A stretch of 64,000 nucleotides of DNA from DATFVA01 sp963815785 (GTDB taxonomy: Bacteria; Bacteroidota; Ignavibacteria; Ignavibacteriales; Ignavibacteriaceae), in assembly GCA_963815785.1 (NCBI GenBank), contig CAWFHZ010000007.1, positions 372,001 through 436,000 of the forward strand, given 5' to 3'. The translations under genes and the position numbers were made by a program. The notes below the pieces were generated by a model. The model was given only the letters and a program-made list of their open reading frames with translations. It was not told the DNA's origin and ran no database searches. This document shows positions 46,852-55,129 of the stretch, in pieces. Every line of letters begins with the position of its first letter. The first letter of the stretch is position 1.

Positions 46852-47535
46852 TCAGCTGAACATTTCTTTAAATTTTTCATAGTCTAATATACGAAGTTTT
46901 GAGCCATCAAGCTCAACAAACCCTTTCTTGGCAAATGAATGAAGAGTCCTTGAAATTGTTTCTCTTGAAGTGCCTGCCATGTTTGCAAGATCATGCTGAT
47001 AGGGTAATTTTTCAATTTCAACAGTTCCTTGTTTTATTTTTCCAATATCATCTGCAATCTGTAGAATTACAGTAGCAACTTTTCCTTCAGCATCTTTGAG
47101 TGAAAGCGATTTAATTTTCATATCAGCGGAGCGGAGTCTGTTCGTTAACTCCTGAAGCAGGGCAACAGAAATTTCGGGGTGACTATGAAGCATTTCCAGG
47201 AATTCACTTCTTTGGACTATAAATAATTCTGAATCTTCCATTGCGGTTACATTTGCGGACCTGCTCATTCCATCCAGAATTGCCATTTCACCAAAAAAAT
47301 CAGATTCATTCAGAATAGTAAGTATAACTTCTTTGCCATCATCACTCACCCTTGAAACCTTAACTTTACCTTTAATGATTACAAATAATGCAGATCCAGT
47401 TTCATGCTCAAATAAGATAACAGAATCCTTAGTGAATGATTTCCTTATTCCTAACCCCGAGATTTGTTCGAGGGTTTTTTCCTCAAGTTCAGAAAAAATA
47501 GGTACATACTTTAAGAAATCAATTTTATCTTGCAT
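46852..47535 (-). CDS. Crp/Fnr family transcriptional regulator
   Basis: The 227-residue regulator has a cyclic-nucleotide-binding beta-roll (about 15-130, LFVIIKGKVKVSRVSDDGKE, DFFGEMAILDGMSRSANVTA), the C-helix (LLQELTNRLRSADMKIKSL) and a Crp-type helix-turn-helix (about 170-222, LANMAGTSRETISRTLHSF). The phosphate-binding Gly-Glu-x-Ala of the roll (FFGEMAI) is present, so a cNMP-like ligand is possible. No Cys cluster for an Fe-S sensor is seen. A Bacteroidota-type promoter lies at 47567-47598. It heads the crp-PHP-ribH operon. Confidence 0.92.
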   Translation of the reverse strand: MQDKIDFLKYVPIFSELEEKTLEQISGLGIRKSFTKDSVILFEHETGSALFVIIKGKVKVSRVSDDGKEVILTILNESDFFGEMAILDGMSRSANVTAMEDSELFIVQRSEFLEMLHSHPEISVALLQELTNRLRSADMKIKSLSLKDAEGKVATVILQIADDIGKIKQGTVEIEKLPYQHDLANMAGTSRETISRTLHSFAKKGFVELDGSKLRILDYEKFKEMFS

Positions 47536-47566
47536 AAAAACCTCATATACGAAAGTTATTAAAAAT

Positions 47567-47598
47567 GAAATATAAATTTGGGCCTTTTGAAAGTCAAA
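47567..47598 (-). promoter_or_regulatory. Predicted Bacteroidota-type promoter of the crp-PHP-ribH operon
   Basis: On the minus strand, TTTG (-33 element, 47595-47598) is followed after 20 nt by TATATTTC (-7 element TAnnTTTG with one mismatch, 47567-47574). That leaves a leader of about 25-30 nt before the crp start at 47535. Spacing and sequence fit the housekeeping promoter of this phylum. Confidence 0.55.
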
Positions 47599-47768
47599 CT
47601 TTGTAAACCCTTGTAAAATAATGAAAAAGTAGAGGTCTGTATGTTATCCCCGTCTCTTTTCAGCATTCAGGGTTAAATTATTTAGTTGGATTTTCATTGC
47701 TTTTTTTCCCCCATGTCTCTATTTTACACGACTTATTTATAAATTTTATAGACTGGGAGAAATAATTT

Positions 47769-49856
47769 ATGCCGATGATGGCGAAAATGCGGAGTTTAGC
47801 TCCTGCCTTCATTATTTCTGTAGGTGCACTTTTTGTTTTATTTATGGTTATTTCTGATTCGAATGTTCTTCAGGCCCTTGGTGGAAGAGCCAATTATTTA
47901 GGTAAAGTTAACGGGGAAGAAATATCATATCAGGATTTCAATAATGTACTTGAGAGACAAAGAGAACAACTTAGAAAAAATAACAAAGAAGATTTAAACG
48001 AAGAACAAACAATCCAACTTAGGGAACAGGTCTGGGATGCTATGGTTACCCAGCTTCTTCTGAAACAGGAAATCAATAAATATGGTATAACAGTTTCAGA
48101 TCAGGAAGTAAAAGATATAATTCTTGGAGATAATCCTCCTGATTTTCTAAAACAAAATTTTATTGATTCAACAGGCAAATTTAATCGCGAGCAATACGAA
48201 TCCGCGATTCTCAATCCACAAAACAAAGACGTGATGATACAGGCAGAAGAAGGCGTAAGACAAACAAGATTGAATGAAAAATTGCAGAGCCTGGTTTTTG
48301 CTTCGGTTACAGTTAGTGAGGATGAGTTAAGAAGAAATTTTATTGATCAAAACACAAAAATAAGTGCCGATTATGTGCTTGCTCCCTTAACATTGTTTCC
48401 AGATTCCATGTTTACTATAACTGACCAGGATATGAAAGATTATTACAATAATAACATAGATAATTATAGAGTTAAGGCTGAAAGAAAAGTAAAATACGTT
48501 TTGTTTCCATTTAAGGCTTCTTCAGAGGATTCAACATTCTCTAGAAGAAATCTTGAAATTATTTCCGAGAAATTCCAGCAGGATACATCCAGTTTCAAAT
48601 CAGTTGTGGAAAATTACGGAACTTCAAAGATGACGGTTGATACGCTATCTATGTCTCAGCTCCCGAAGGAAATTTCGGGGAATATTGAAAATGCAGCTAA
48701 AGGGAAATTAATTGGACCGGTAGTAACTCCGCAAGGTTACACTTTATATCATCTAATCGGAACTATAAAATCAGATAAGCCCGAAGTAAGAGCATCTCAC
48801 ATTCTTATTAACCAGTACGGAAATTCACAGCGGAATAAAGAAGAAGCAATGAAACTGTATGAGCAGTTAAAAAAAGGTGCAGATTTCAAAAAACTGGCTG
48901 AAGAATTTTCCAGGGATCCCGGAAGTGCTGAGAATGGCGGCGATCTGGGTTGGTTTAGTAAAGGGATGATGGTACCGGAATTTGAAAAAACTGCTTTTGC
49001 TGCAAAAGTTGGAGAAATTCAGGAACCTGTTGAAACTCAGTTTGGATTTCATATAATTAAAGTAACTGATAAATCAGATAAAAAATATATTGTTGAAAAA
49101 GTGGTTAATCCGCTTGATGTTTCCGGTACAACTAAAGATCTGCTTTTATCTTCTGCGCAGGACTTTTCATATATAGCTAAGAAGAATGGATTTGAGAGTG
49201 AAGCAAAATTAGTGAATTACAAAATTCAGGAAAGCGGAGCTTTCAGTGAAGAATCTCCTTCGGTTCCCGGGCTTGGTGCAAATAAAAACTTAGTGGATTT
49301 TGCTTTTAATAATGATTTAAATACTATTAGTGATCCGTTCAGATTAACCCAGGGCTATGTTGTGGCAATGGTTTCAAGCGTTACCAATGAAGGTGTTAAA
49401 CCATTTGATGAAGTAAAAAATGCTATTAAACCACAGGTTGTTCGTGAGAAACAATATGCAAAAGCAAAACAACTTGTTGAAGAAATAAAGAAAAAGATAG
49501 ATGGAGATTTGAGTAAAGCTACTTCAATCAATCCAAAAGTAACTTATAGCCAGGCGAAAGATTTTACTCCTGCCGGGGTAGTTCCGGGTATTGGAAAAGA
49601 TTGGGCTTTTATAGAAACCGCTCTTAAAGCAGATCTGAATAAAGTTACTGGTCCGGTTCACGGATACAGAGGTTATTATCTTATCAAAGTTACTCAAAGA
49701 ACTCCTTTTGATTCATCAGCATATGAAATACAGCGGAATACATTAAGAGATAATCTTATAAGACAGAAACAAGGCTCTGTTCTGAATCAATGGATTGAAG
49801 CACAAAAAAAGAAAGCGGATATTGTTGATAACAGAAAGCAGTTTTTTGGGCAGTAA
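47769..49856 (+). CDS. SurA/PpiD-type peptidyl-prolyl isomerase (periplasmic chaperone)
   Basis: The 695-residue protein begins MPMMAKMRSL with one membrane helix (APAFIISVGALFVLFMVI, about 12-29), so it is anchored in the inner membrane as in PpiD. A SurA_N-like domain (about 40-180, VNGEEISYQDFNNVLERQ) and a parvulin domain (about 335-430, RASHILINQYGNSQ, FAEEFSRDPGSAENGGDLGWF type, FGFHIIKV) follow, then a long C-terminal region with a second weaker parvulin-like part (about 610-650). These chaperones fold outer-membrane and secreted proteins. A strong terminator follows at 49882. Confidence 0.9.
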   Translation: MPMMAKMRSLAPAFIISVGALFVLFMVISDSNVLQALGGRANYLGKVNGEEISYQDFNNVLERQREQLRKNNKEDLNEEQTIQLREQVWDAMVTQLLLKQEINKYGITVSDQEVKDIILGDNPPDFLKQNFIDSTGKFNREQYESAILNPQNKDVMIQAEEGVRQTRLNEKLQSLVFASVTVSEDELRRNFIDQNTKISADYVLAPLTLFPDSMFTITDQDMKDYYNNNIDNYRVKAERKVKYVLFPFKASSEDSTFSRRNLEIISEKFQQDTSSFKSVVENYGTSKMTVDTLSMSQLPKEISGNIENAAKGKLIGPVVTPQGYTLYHLIGTIKSDKPEVRASHILINQYGNSQRNKEEAMKLYEQLKKGADFKKLAEEFSRDPGSAENGGDLGWFSKGMMVPEFEKTAFAAKVGEIQEPVETQFGFHIIKVTDKSDKKYIVEKVVNPLDVSGTTKDLLLSSAQDFSYIAKKNGFESEAKLVNYKIQESGAFSEESPSVPGLGANKNLVDFAFNNDLNTISDPFRLTQGYVVAMVSSVTNEGVKPFDEVKNAIKPQVVREKQYAKAKQLVEEIKKKIDGDLSKATSINPKVTYSQAKDFTPAGVVPGIGKDWAFIETALKADLNKVTGPVHGYRGYYLIKVTQRTPFDSSAYEIQRNTLRDNLIRQKQGSVLNQWIEAQKKKADIVDNRKQFFGQ

Positions 49857-49881
49857 TTAAAATTTATTTTATCAAATTTAT

Positions 49882-49931
49882 CCCCTGTTTATAAAACTGA
49901 TTTAAGGTAGTAAACAGGGGTTTTATTTTTT
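49882..49931 (+). terminator. Strong intrinsic terminator after the PPIase gene
   Basis: A perfect 10-bp stem (CCCCTGTTTA / TAAACAGGGG, 49882-49891 and 49911-49920) encloses a 19-nt loop and is followed directly by TTTTATTTTTT. It lies 25 bp past the stop. Confidence 0.9.
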
Positions 49932-49979
49932 AAAGAATTTTATGGAAATTAAAATTAAATTCATTTTTGAATTAAAGAG

Positions 49980-50693
49980 ATGAAAATAAAATACTTTATA
50001 GTATATCTGATTTTAATTTCAACTATAGGTTCAGCACAATTCAAAGATAAAAAATTAAGCATTGGTATAAATGGGGTATATACCACAACTGCACAAATTT
50101 ACCTCAACCCAAATTCATCCGATCCGATTCTTCGCAATCACTCGTTTGAGATTTCCGATATTTTTAATCCGGCAATTGATATTAGGTACAGGGTTTCTGA
50201 TGAAATAATTCTTGGTATAGGTACTGAATATATGAAAACTAAAGCTACAGGTCCTAACCTCACAGCTTTCTCGCAGAATTCAACTGTAACGATTGATGTA
50301 AATGATGGCTTTATACTTATTCCTGTTGAAATCTCAGGTTATTATATACTTCCATTTTCCACTGAAAGATTTAAATTTTTGATGGGTGGCGGAGCCGGAT
50401 ATTATTACGGAAAACATATACGCGAATTCGGAGATGCAGGAATCTCAACAGTTAAACATGATTTTGCATACGGAATACAAGTATCCGTTTCAATGGATTA
50501 TTTGGTTCGTGATGATATAACAATTCATTCAGAGATGAAATTCAGAGATCCACAATTCAAAATAAAAAGTGCTTATGATAAGGAAGAAATCAATTACAAT
50601 GACCAAACGATAATTCTCCCTCAAAAAACCTTTGATTCAAAAATAGACGTGAACGGTGTAACTTTTATTCTAGGGGTTTCATTTTCATTTTAA
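49980..50693 (+). CDS. Outer-membrane beta-barrel protein
   Basis: The 237-residue protein has a signal peptide (LISTIGSAQF) and then alternating beta strands of an eight-stranded OmpW/OmpA-like barrel: SIGINGVYTT, DIRYRVSDEIILGIGTEYM, FKFLMGGGAGYYYG, YGIQVSVSMDYLVR, and a C-terminal strand ending in Phe (FILGVSFSF), as barrel-assembly signals require. Substrate unknown; it may be structural. It follows a terminator and stands alone upstream of aroK. Possible partners are not apparent. Confidence 0.8.
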   Translation: MKIKYFIVYLILISTIGSAQFKDKKLSIGINGVYTTTAQIYLNPNSSDPILRNHSFEISDIFNPAIDIRYRVSDEIILGIGTEYMKTKATGPNLTAFSQNSTVTIDVNDGFILIPVEISGYYILPFSTERFKFLMGGGAGYYYGKHIREFGDAGISTVKHDFAYGIQVSVSMDYLVRDDITIHSEMKFRDPQFKIKSAYDKEEINYNDQTIILPQKTFDSKIDVNGVTFILGVSFSF

Positions 50694-50740
50694 TAATTCC
50701 ACCGAACTTTTTTATTTACTGTCATTCAAAAAAAATTTAT

Positions 50741-50748
50741 TAACTTTG
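50741..50748 (+). promoter_or_regulatory. Predicted Bacteroidota-type -7 element upstream of aroK
   Basis: TAACTTTG is an exact TAnnTTTG -7 element. A -33-like TTTA (3 of 4) lies 22 nt upstream (50715-50718). Transcription would start within a few nt of the aroK ATG at 50755, which implies a leaderless or nearly leaderless aroK-aroB mRNA. There is no SD. Confidence 0.5.
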
Positions 50749-50754
50749 TAATCT

Positions 50755-51291
50755 ATGAGAGATAGTATTATTTACCTTGCCGGGTTTATGGGTGCCGGCA
50801 AAAGTACAATCGGACCCATCCTTGCAAATACTCTCGGATGGGACTTCTATGACCTTGATAGGGAGGTAGAAAAAACAGAAGGAAAAAAAGTAAGAGAAAT
50901 ATTTGAAGACCAAGGAGAAAACTATTTCAGATCAAAAGAAAAAAAATTGCTCAGAAAATTGTCAGAAGACGATAAAGTAATTATTTCTCTTGGTGGCGGA
51001 ACCATGGCAGATGAAGAAAATTTTAAACTGATGAAAAGTACTGGAATTATATTTTATCTTAGGGCTTCTCAAGACGCAATTTATAGAAGACTGAAGTATA
51101 AGAGAGACAGACCTGCTCTTCATATAAATGGAGATTTTCCGGAGTCAAAGGAACAGTTAATGGAATTAATTCGTGAGCTTTTAAATGAAAGAGAAAAATT
51201 CTATCTTTTATCTGATTACGTAATTTTAACAGATAATATTCCGGTTGGCAAAACAGTAGATAAAATTGCAAGGATAATATCTTCAAATTAA
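50755..51291 (+). CDS. aroK: Shikimate kinase
   Basis: AroK phosphorylates shikimate in the chorismate pathway. The 178-residue P-loop protein has Walker A GFMGAGKSTIG (about 8-18), the shikimate-binding DLDREVEK (about 34-41) and FEDQGENYFRSKE (about 53-65), the core ISLGGGTMADEEN and the LID Arg region YKRDRPAL (about 114-121). Full length. The aroB gene follows 18 bp downstream, so the two form a small aromatic amino-acid operon. A promoter motif lies close to the ATG, with no SD. Confidence 0.95.
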   Translation: MRDSIIYLAGFMGAGKSTIGPILANTLGWDFYDLDREVEKTEGKKVREIFEDQGENYFRSKEKKLLRKLSEDDKVIISLGGGTMADEENFKLMKSTGIIFYLRASQDAIYRRLKYKRDRPALHINGDFPESKEQLMELIRELLNEREKFYLLSDYVILTDNIPVGKTVDKIARIISSN

Positions 51292-51309
51292 TAATTCAGG
51301 AAGTACTCT

Positions 51310-52416
51310 TTGAAAAAAATAAATGTCGAGGTTTCGGGAACATCGTACCCGGTGTTTGCCGGAAGAGCAATATTAAAGCATCTTAAGCAGCAATTAAAAA
51401 AATACTCCCGCTATAAAAATATATTTGTTGTAATAGATCGTAATGTAGCAAAGCATCATCTTAAGAATATCAAACGAGCAATTGGCAGACACAAAAAAAT
51501 ATGTTATTACGAATTAAGACCGGGGGAAAATTCAAAATCACAGGAACAGCTTAAAAAAATATATGAATCGTTGGTGAATAATAATTTTGGCAGAGATTCT
51601 TTATTGATTTCGATAGGAGGAGGAGTTACCGGAGATCTTGCCGGTTATTCTGCTGCAACTTATATGCGGGGAGTTCAGCTTGTGCATATTCCAACAACTT
51701 TTCTTTCTGCAGTTGATAGTTCAATCGGTGGAAAAACAGCCATAAATTTTAATGGTCTGAAAAATTTAATAGGTGCTTTTTATCAACCCAACATGGTATT
51801 AATAGAATCCGAGTTTTTAAAAACACTTCCTAAAAAGGAATTCATTTCGGGATTGGGTGAGGTAATAAAGTACGCTTATATATCATCACCGGATTTATAT
51901 AATATGGTAAATGAGAACTTTCCCAGGATTATGCGTAAGGAAGAGAAAATTGTGGATGAAATAATACTCAGGTGTGCGGCAATTAAAGCAGGAGTTGTTT
52001 CAAATGATGAAAAAGAAACAGGTTTAAGAAAGATTTTAAATTTTGGCCATACATACGGTCATGCTATTGAATCAGCTTCAGGATACAAAATTAGTCACGG
52101 AATTTGTGTTGTATATGGGATAGTTGCTGAATTGTTTCTATCTAATAAAATCGGAGTTCTTTCCCGGAAAAAACTAACAAAATACCTTGAATTACCCGGT
52201 AAGTTCAAATTAAAAAATGCACTGGATGATCTTGATTTTGAAAAAATATATGAATTTATGTCTTCTGATAAGAAGAATAATAATGGGAAAATACATTTCG
52301 TATTGTTATCAGATCTCGGTAAAATATTAATTGATATTGAGGCAGGGAAAAGAGATGTTCTTTATGCCTTCGAAAGAGCGAGAAAATTTTTCAGTTATAA
52401 GTTAGGTTCGGTTTAA
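51310..52416 (+). CDS. aroB: 3-dehydroquinate synthase
   Basis: AroB converts DAHP to 3-dehydroquinate, the second step of the chorismate pathway. The 368-residue enzyme has the NAD-binding region ISIGGGVTGDLAGYSAATYM (about 100-119), IPTTFLSAVDSSIGGKTAIN (about 130-149), the metal ligand region SGLGEVIKYAYI, and LNFGHTYGHAIE (about 245-256). It begins with TTG 51310 or ATG nearby, 18 bp after aroK. Full length. The last codon is followed 6 nt later by the first hairpin of the tandem leader element. Confidence 0.95.
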   Translation: MKKINVEVSGTSYPVFAGRAILKHLKQQLKKYSRYKNIFVVIDRNVAKHHLKNIKRAIGRHKKICYYELRPGENSKSQEQLKKIYESLVNNNFGRDSLLISIGGGVTGDLAGYSAATYMRGVQLVHIPTTFLSAVDSSIGGKTAINFNGLKNLIGAFYQPNMVLIESEFLKTLPKKEFISGLGEVIKYAYISSPDLYNMVNENFPRIMRKEEKIVDEIILRCAAIKAGVVSNDEKETGLRKILNFGHTYGHAIESASGYKISHGICVVYGIVAELFLSNKIGVLSRKKLTKYLELPGKFKLKNALDDLDFEKIYEFMSSDKKNNNGKIHFVLLSDLGKILIDIEAGKRDVLYAFERARKFFSYKLGSV

Positions 52417-52422
52417 AGGAGA

Positions 52423-52535
52423 AACTGTCGGATCTTTGAGGGTGAAAATCCGACAGTTCGTGTGTCATTTATGGAGGGGGTACTATGCAAAAAACTATTT
52501 TCTATTTTCGGTTTAAAAGATTCAAGTAATATGCC
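52423..52535 (+). ncRNA. Tandem leader element upstream of nadA, copy 1 (hairpin plus GTAnTATGC motifs)
   Basis: An 11-bp perfect stem (AACTGTCGGAT / ATCCGACAGTT, 52423-52433 and 52448-52458) with a 14-nt loop is followed by GGAGGGGG (52473) and GTACTATGC (52480). A conserved CTAT..GTTTAAAAGATTCAAGTAATATGCC segment ends at 52535. Two tiny ORFs could be translated: 52485-52529 (14 residues, SD-preceded) and 52531-52638 (35 residues). The unit is duplicated at 52660. This is a structured-RNA or leader-peptide candidate, not a recognised family; I do not see the known NAD riboswitch consensus. Confidence 0.5.
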
Positions 52536-52659
52536 ACTCACAAATCTGTTAAAAACGTCGGAAATATCAGACACTATAATCGGGCATGTAATATTTACGA
52601 TATTAAATTACATTTTTACGGGAAATATTTGGGAGTGAATTATGTCCTGTTTAAAAAGG

Positions 52660-52761
52660 AACTGCCGGAATCTTGTCGCAAAAAATCCGGCAGTTAAATT
52701 GGAAGGGGTGTTATGCTTAAACTATGAACTACTTCGCGTTACAAAGGTCAAGTACTATGCC
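52660..52761 (+). ncRNA. Tandem leader element upstream of nadA, copy 2
   Basis: A 10-bp stem (AACTGCCGGA / TCCGGCAGTT, 52660-52669 and 52686-52695), then GGAAGGGG (52701), GTGTTATGC (52708) and the segment ending AAAGGTCAAGTACTATGCC (52743-52761) repeat copy 1 with a 237-nt period. The stem differs by paired changes (C for T and G for A at opposite positions), so its pairing is kept, as expected for RNA under structural constraint. Here the SD-led ORF is only 4 codons (52713-52727). The sequence from 52762 to 52859 is AT-rich with one further hairpin. Confidence 0.5.
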
Positions 52762-52797
52762 ATTTGAAAAAGTACATTTTTTGCATAAATTCAAACC

Positions 52798-52824
52798 AAC
52801 CAAATCTCATTATAAGATTAGGTT
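52798..52824 (+). promoter_or_regulatory. Hairpin directly upstream of nadA
   Basis: AACC-A-AATCT and AGATT-A-GGTT pair over 9 bp with one A-A mismatch and a 7-nt loop, 35 nt before the nadA start. It could be an attenuator or part of the leader structure. There is no proper T-run after it. Confidence 0.4.
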
Positions 52825-52859
52825 GATTTCACTTATTATTTTGATACTTAATTAAGGAA

Positions 52860-53810
52860 ATGTATATGCTGGATCAGGCTGAAATTGTTGAAATAAATTT
52901 TGAAGATGAAATTAGGAATCTTAAAAAAGAATTAAATGCTGTTATACTTGCTCATTATTACCAGGAATCTGAAATACAAGATATAGCTGATTTTGTTGGT
53001 GACAGCCTTGAACTTGCAAGAAGAGCGAAGTCTACCAAGGCAGATGTTATAGTGTTTGCGGGTGTTCACTTTATGGCAGAGACAGCCAAAATATTAAATC
53101 CCGATAAACTCGTTCTACTTCCAGATTTGGAAGCCGGCTGTTCGCTCGCAACAAGTTGTCCGGCTCCTCAATTTAAAGCATTCAGAGAAGAGCATCCGGA
53201 CCATGTTTCTATTACTTATATAAATTGTACTGCTGAGGTAAAAGCATTAAGTGATATTATTTGTACTTCAAGTAATGCAGAGAAAATTATCCGGCAGATA
53301 CCGGAAGGGAAGCCTATTCTTTTTGCACCTGATCGAAATCTTGGAAGATACTTAGTTAAGAAAACCGGAAGGGAAATGCTTCTATGGAATGGTTCATGCA
53401 TTGTGCATGAAACATTCAGCGAAAGAAAATTAATTGATCTAAAACTTGAACATCCGAATGCAAAAATTATTGCTCACCCGGAATGTGAGGAAATTGTTTT
53501 AAATAGAGCAGATTTTATCGGTTCTACAAGTAAGCTTTTAAAATATGTTCAGGAGGATCCGGCAGATGAATTTATTGTTGCAACTGAAGCAGGAATTCTC
53601 CACCAAATGAAAAAATTTGTTCCCAACAAGTTATTAATTCCTGCACCGCCTGAGGAAAACTGCAGTTGTAATGAATGCCCTTATATGAAATTGAACACTA
53701 TGCAAAAATTATATCTTTGTATGAAAAACAGGGAACCTCAAATTAAAATGGAAAAAAAGCTTATTGCCAGAGCCCTAAAACCCATTGAAAGAATGCTTGA
53801 AATGAGTTAA
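52860..53810 (+). CDS. nadA: Quinolinate synthase A
   Basis: NadA condenses iminoaspartate with dihydroxyacetone phosphate to quinolinate, in de novo NAD synthesis. The 316-residue protein carries LAHYYQESEIQDIADFVGDS (about 30-49) and three Fe-S cluster Cys: in EAGCSLATSC (C94), WNGSC (C180) and CNECPYM (C273). ATG 52860 lies right after AAGGAA; ATG 52866 gives a better SD spacing, so either start is possible. The duplicated hairpin leader lies 100-440 bp upstream. Its stop shares TTAA with the convergent kinase gene. nadB and nadC are not in the window. Confidence 0.95.
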   Translation: MYMLDQAEIVEINFEDEIRNLKKELNAVILAHYYQESEIQDIADFVGDSLELARRAKSTKADVIVFAGVHFMAETAKILNPDKLVLLPDLEAGCSLATSCPAPQFKAFREEHPDHVSITYINCTAEVKALSDIICTSSNAEKIIRQIPEGKPILFAPDRNLGRYLVKKTGREMLLWNGSCIVHETFSERKLIDLKLEHPNAKIIAHPECEEIVLNRADFIGSTSKLLKYVQEDPADEFIVATEAGILHQMKKFVPNKLLIPAPPEENCSCNECPYMKLNTMQKLYLCMKNREPQIKMEKKLIARALKPIERMLEMS

Positions 53811-55033
53811 CACTTGTTAAGCAGGATTGAAATGTAAGTACCTTCACCGGGAGAGGAATTCTTTACAAATATTTTTCCGCCATGATATCCTTCGATTATT
53901 CTCTTGGATAAACTTAATCCTAAGCCCCATCCTCTTCTTTTAGTACTATATCCGGGTCGGAATATATCTTTTCTTCTTTTATAATCAATTCCTTTACCAT
54001 TGTCGTAAACACAAACTTCAATTTCATTTTTACTTTCAATTATAGATATACTTATTTTCCCTTCTTTATGATCTATTGCATCAAGTGAATTTTTAATAAG
54101 ATTTTCTATAACCCAGCCAAATAATTCGGAATTCATCTCAGCACACAATTCCTTATTTCCATCTATTGTAAGGTCAACACTTTTTCCATTAGGTAGTCTT
54201 CTCTGAAAATAATCTGTAATCTTCTTTACCTCTGTGAATACATTTTTGGGTTTTATTTCCGGAGTTGATCCAATCTTTGAAAACCGGTAGGTAATTTTAC
54301 TTAATTTTTCAACATCGCTTCCAATTTCATCTGCAATATCAATTACCTTATCCGGATCATTATAATTTATTTTTAACATTTCCAGCCAGCCCATTAGGCT
54401 TGAAATTGGGGTTCCAAACTGGTGAGCTGTCTCCTTTGCCATTCCCACCCAGATGTTGCTTTGTTCATTTCTCTTAATACTGCTGAACCCTACGTATCCT
54501 ATAACTATAAATAATACCGCAATAATAATTTGAAAATATGGATAAAGTCTCAATCTGTTAATGAGTTCCGAATCGCCATAATGGATTTTCTGCAGAACTA
54601 ATGTGTCCTCATAGGTAACAAAAATAGGTTTGTGGGAATCATCCATTTCTTTAACTTTATCATTAAAGAATTTTTCCAATTCATCTCTTGTAAGAGTAGT
54701 ATCATATGAAATGTTTCTTACATCTTTGATATCGTGCCTGTTTTCTATCTTTACGAGATCATCGGGACCTGTGGAAATAAGGGGGAAGTCGATCGGTTTA
54801 AGGATATTATCGAAAAGAAAAGTAATATCTGCATCAGGTTCGGAGGTGTTAGCAACGTACTCAATACCCCTGGCATAAAGTTCAACGATGGTTCTTTCTC
54901 TCTCCTGTAGAACTTTTACAAGATTTTGTGTGTAATAAAGAGTACCTACAGCAATTATAAATGCTATAACAATCAAACCAATTTTAATATTTAAGGAAGC
55001 CGGTCCTCCCGACATTTTCATGGGCTGGTTCAA
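53807..55033 (-). CDS. Membrane sensor histidine kinase
   Basis: The 408-residue kinase has a first membrane helix (IKIGLIVIAFIIAVGTLYY, about 16-34), an extracytoplasmic sensor of about 130 residues, a second helix (FQIIIAVLFIVIGYVGF, about 168-184) and no clear HAMP domain. The phosphoacceptor helix has AKETAHQFGTPISSLMGW (about 200-217), typical of a Bacteroidota kinase group, and the ATPase domain has NLIKNSLDAID, DNGKGID and a GWGLGLSLSKRI loop. No response regulator lies beside it. The 96-bp gap to purA allows its own promoter. It overlaps nadA by 4 nt at the convergent ends. Confidence 0.92.
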   Translation of the reverse strand: MNQPMKMSGGPASLNIKIGLIVIAFIIAVGTLYYTQNLVKVLQERERTIVELYARGIEYVANTSEPDADITFLFDNILKPIDFPLISTGPDDLVKIENRHDIKDVRNISYDTTLTRDELEKFFNDKVKEMDDSHKPIFVTYEDTLVLQKIHYGDSELINRLRLYPYFQIIIAVLFIVIGYVGFSSIKRNEQSNIWVGMAKETAHQFGTPISSLMGWLEMLKINYNDPDKVIDIADEIGSDVEKLSKITYRFSKIGSTPEIKPKNVFTEVKKITDYFQRRLPNGKSVDLTIDGNKELCAEMNSELFGWVIENLIKNSLDAIDHKEGKISISIIESKNEIEVCVYDNGKGIDYKRRKDIFRPGYSTKRRGWGLGLSLSKRIIEGYHGGKIFVKNSSPGEGTYISILLNKC

Positions 55034-55129
55034 CCTGGATATTTAAAAATTAAAACTAATTATCGCCATTTTCTTAGCTAAAAATCCAGTCATATTTTTA
55101 GTGAATATTCTTAATTTACTATCATTCAT

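Noticed and set aside
52423..52761. Class-I NAD riboswitch upstream of nadA
   Set aside because: The tandem layout is suggestive, but the loops and joining sequences do not resemble the conserved bases I recall for that class.
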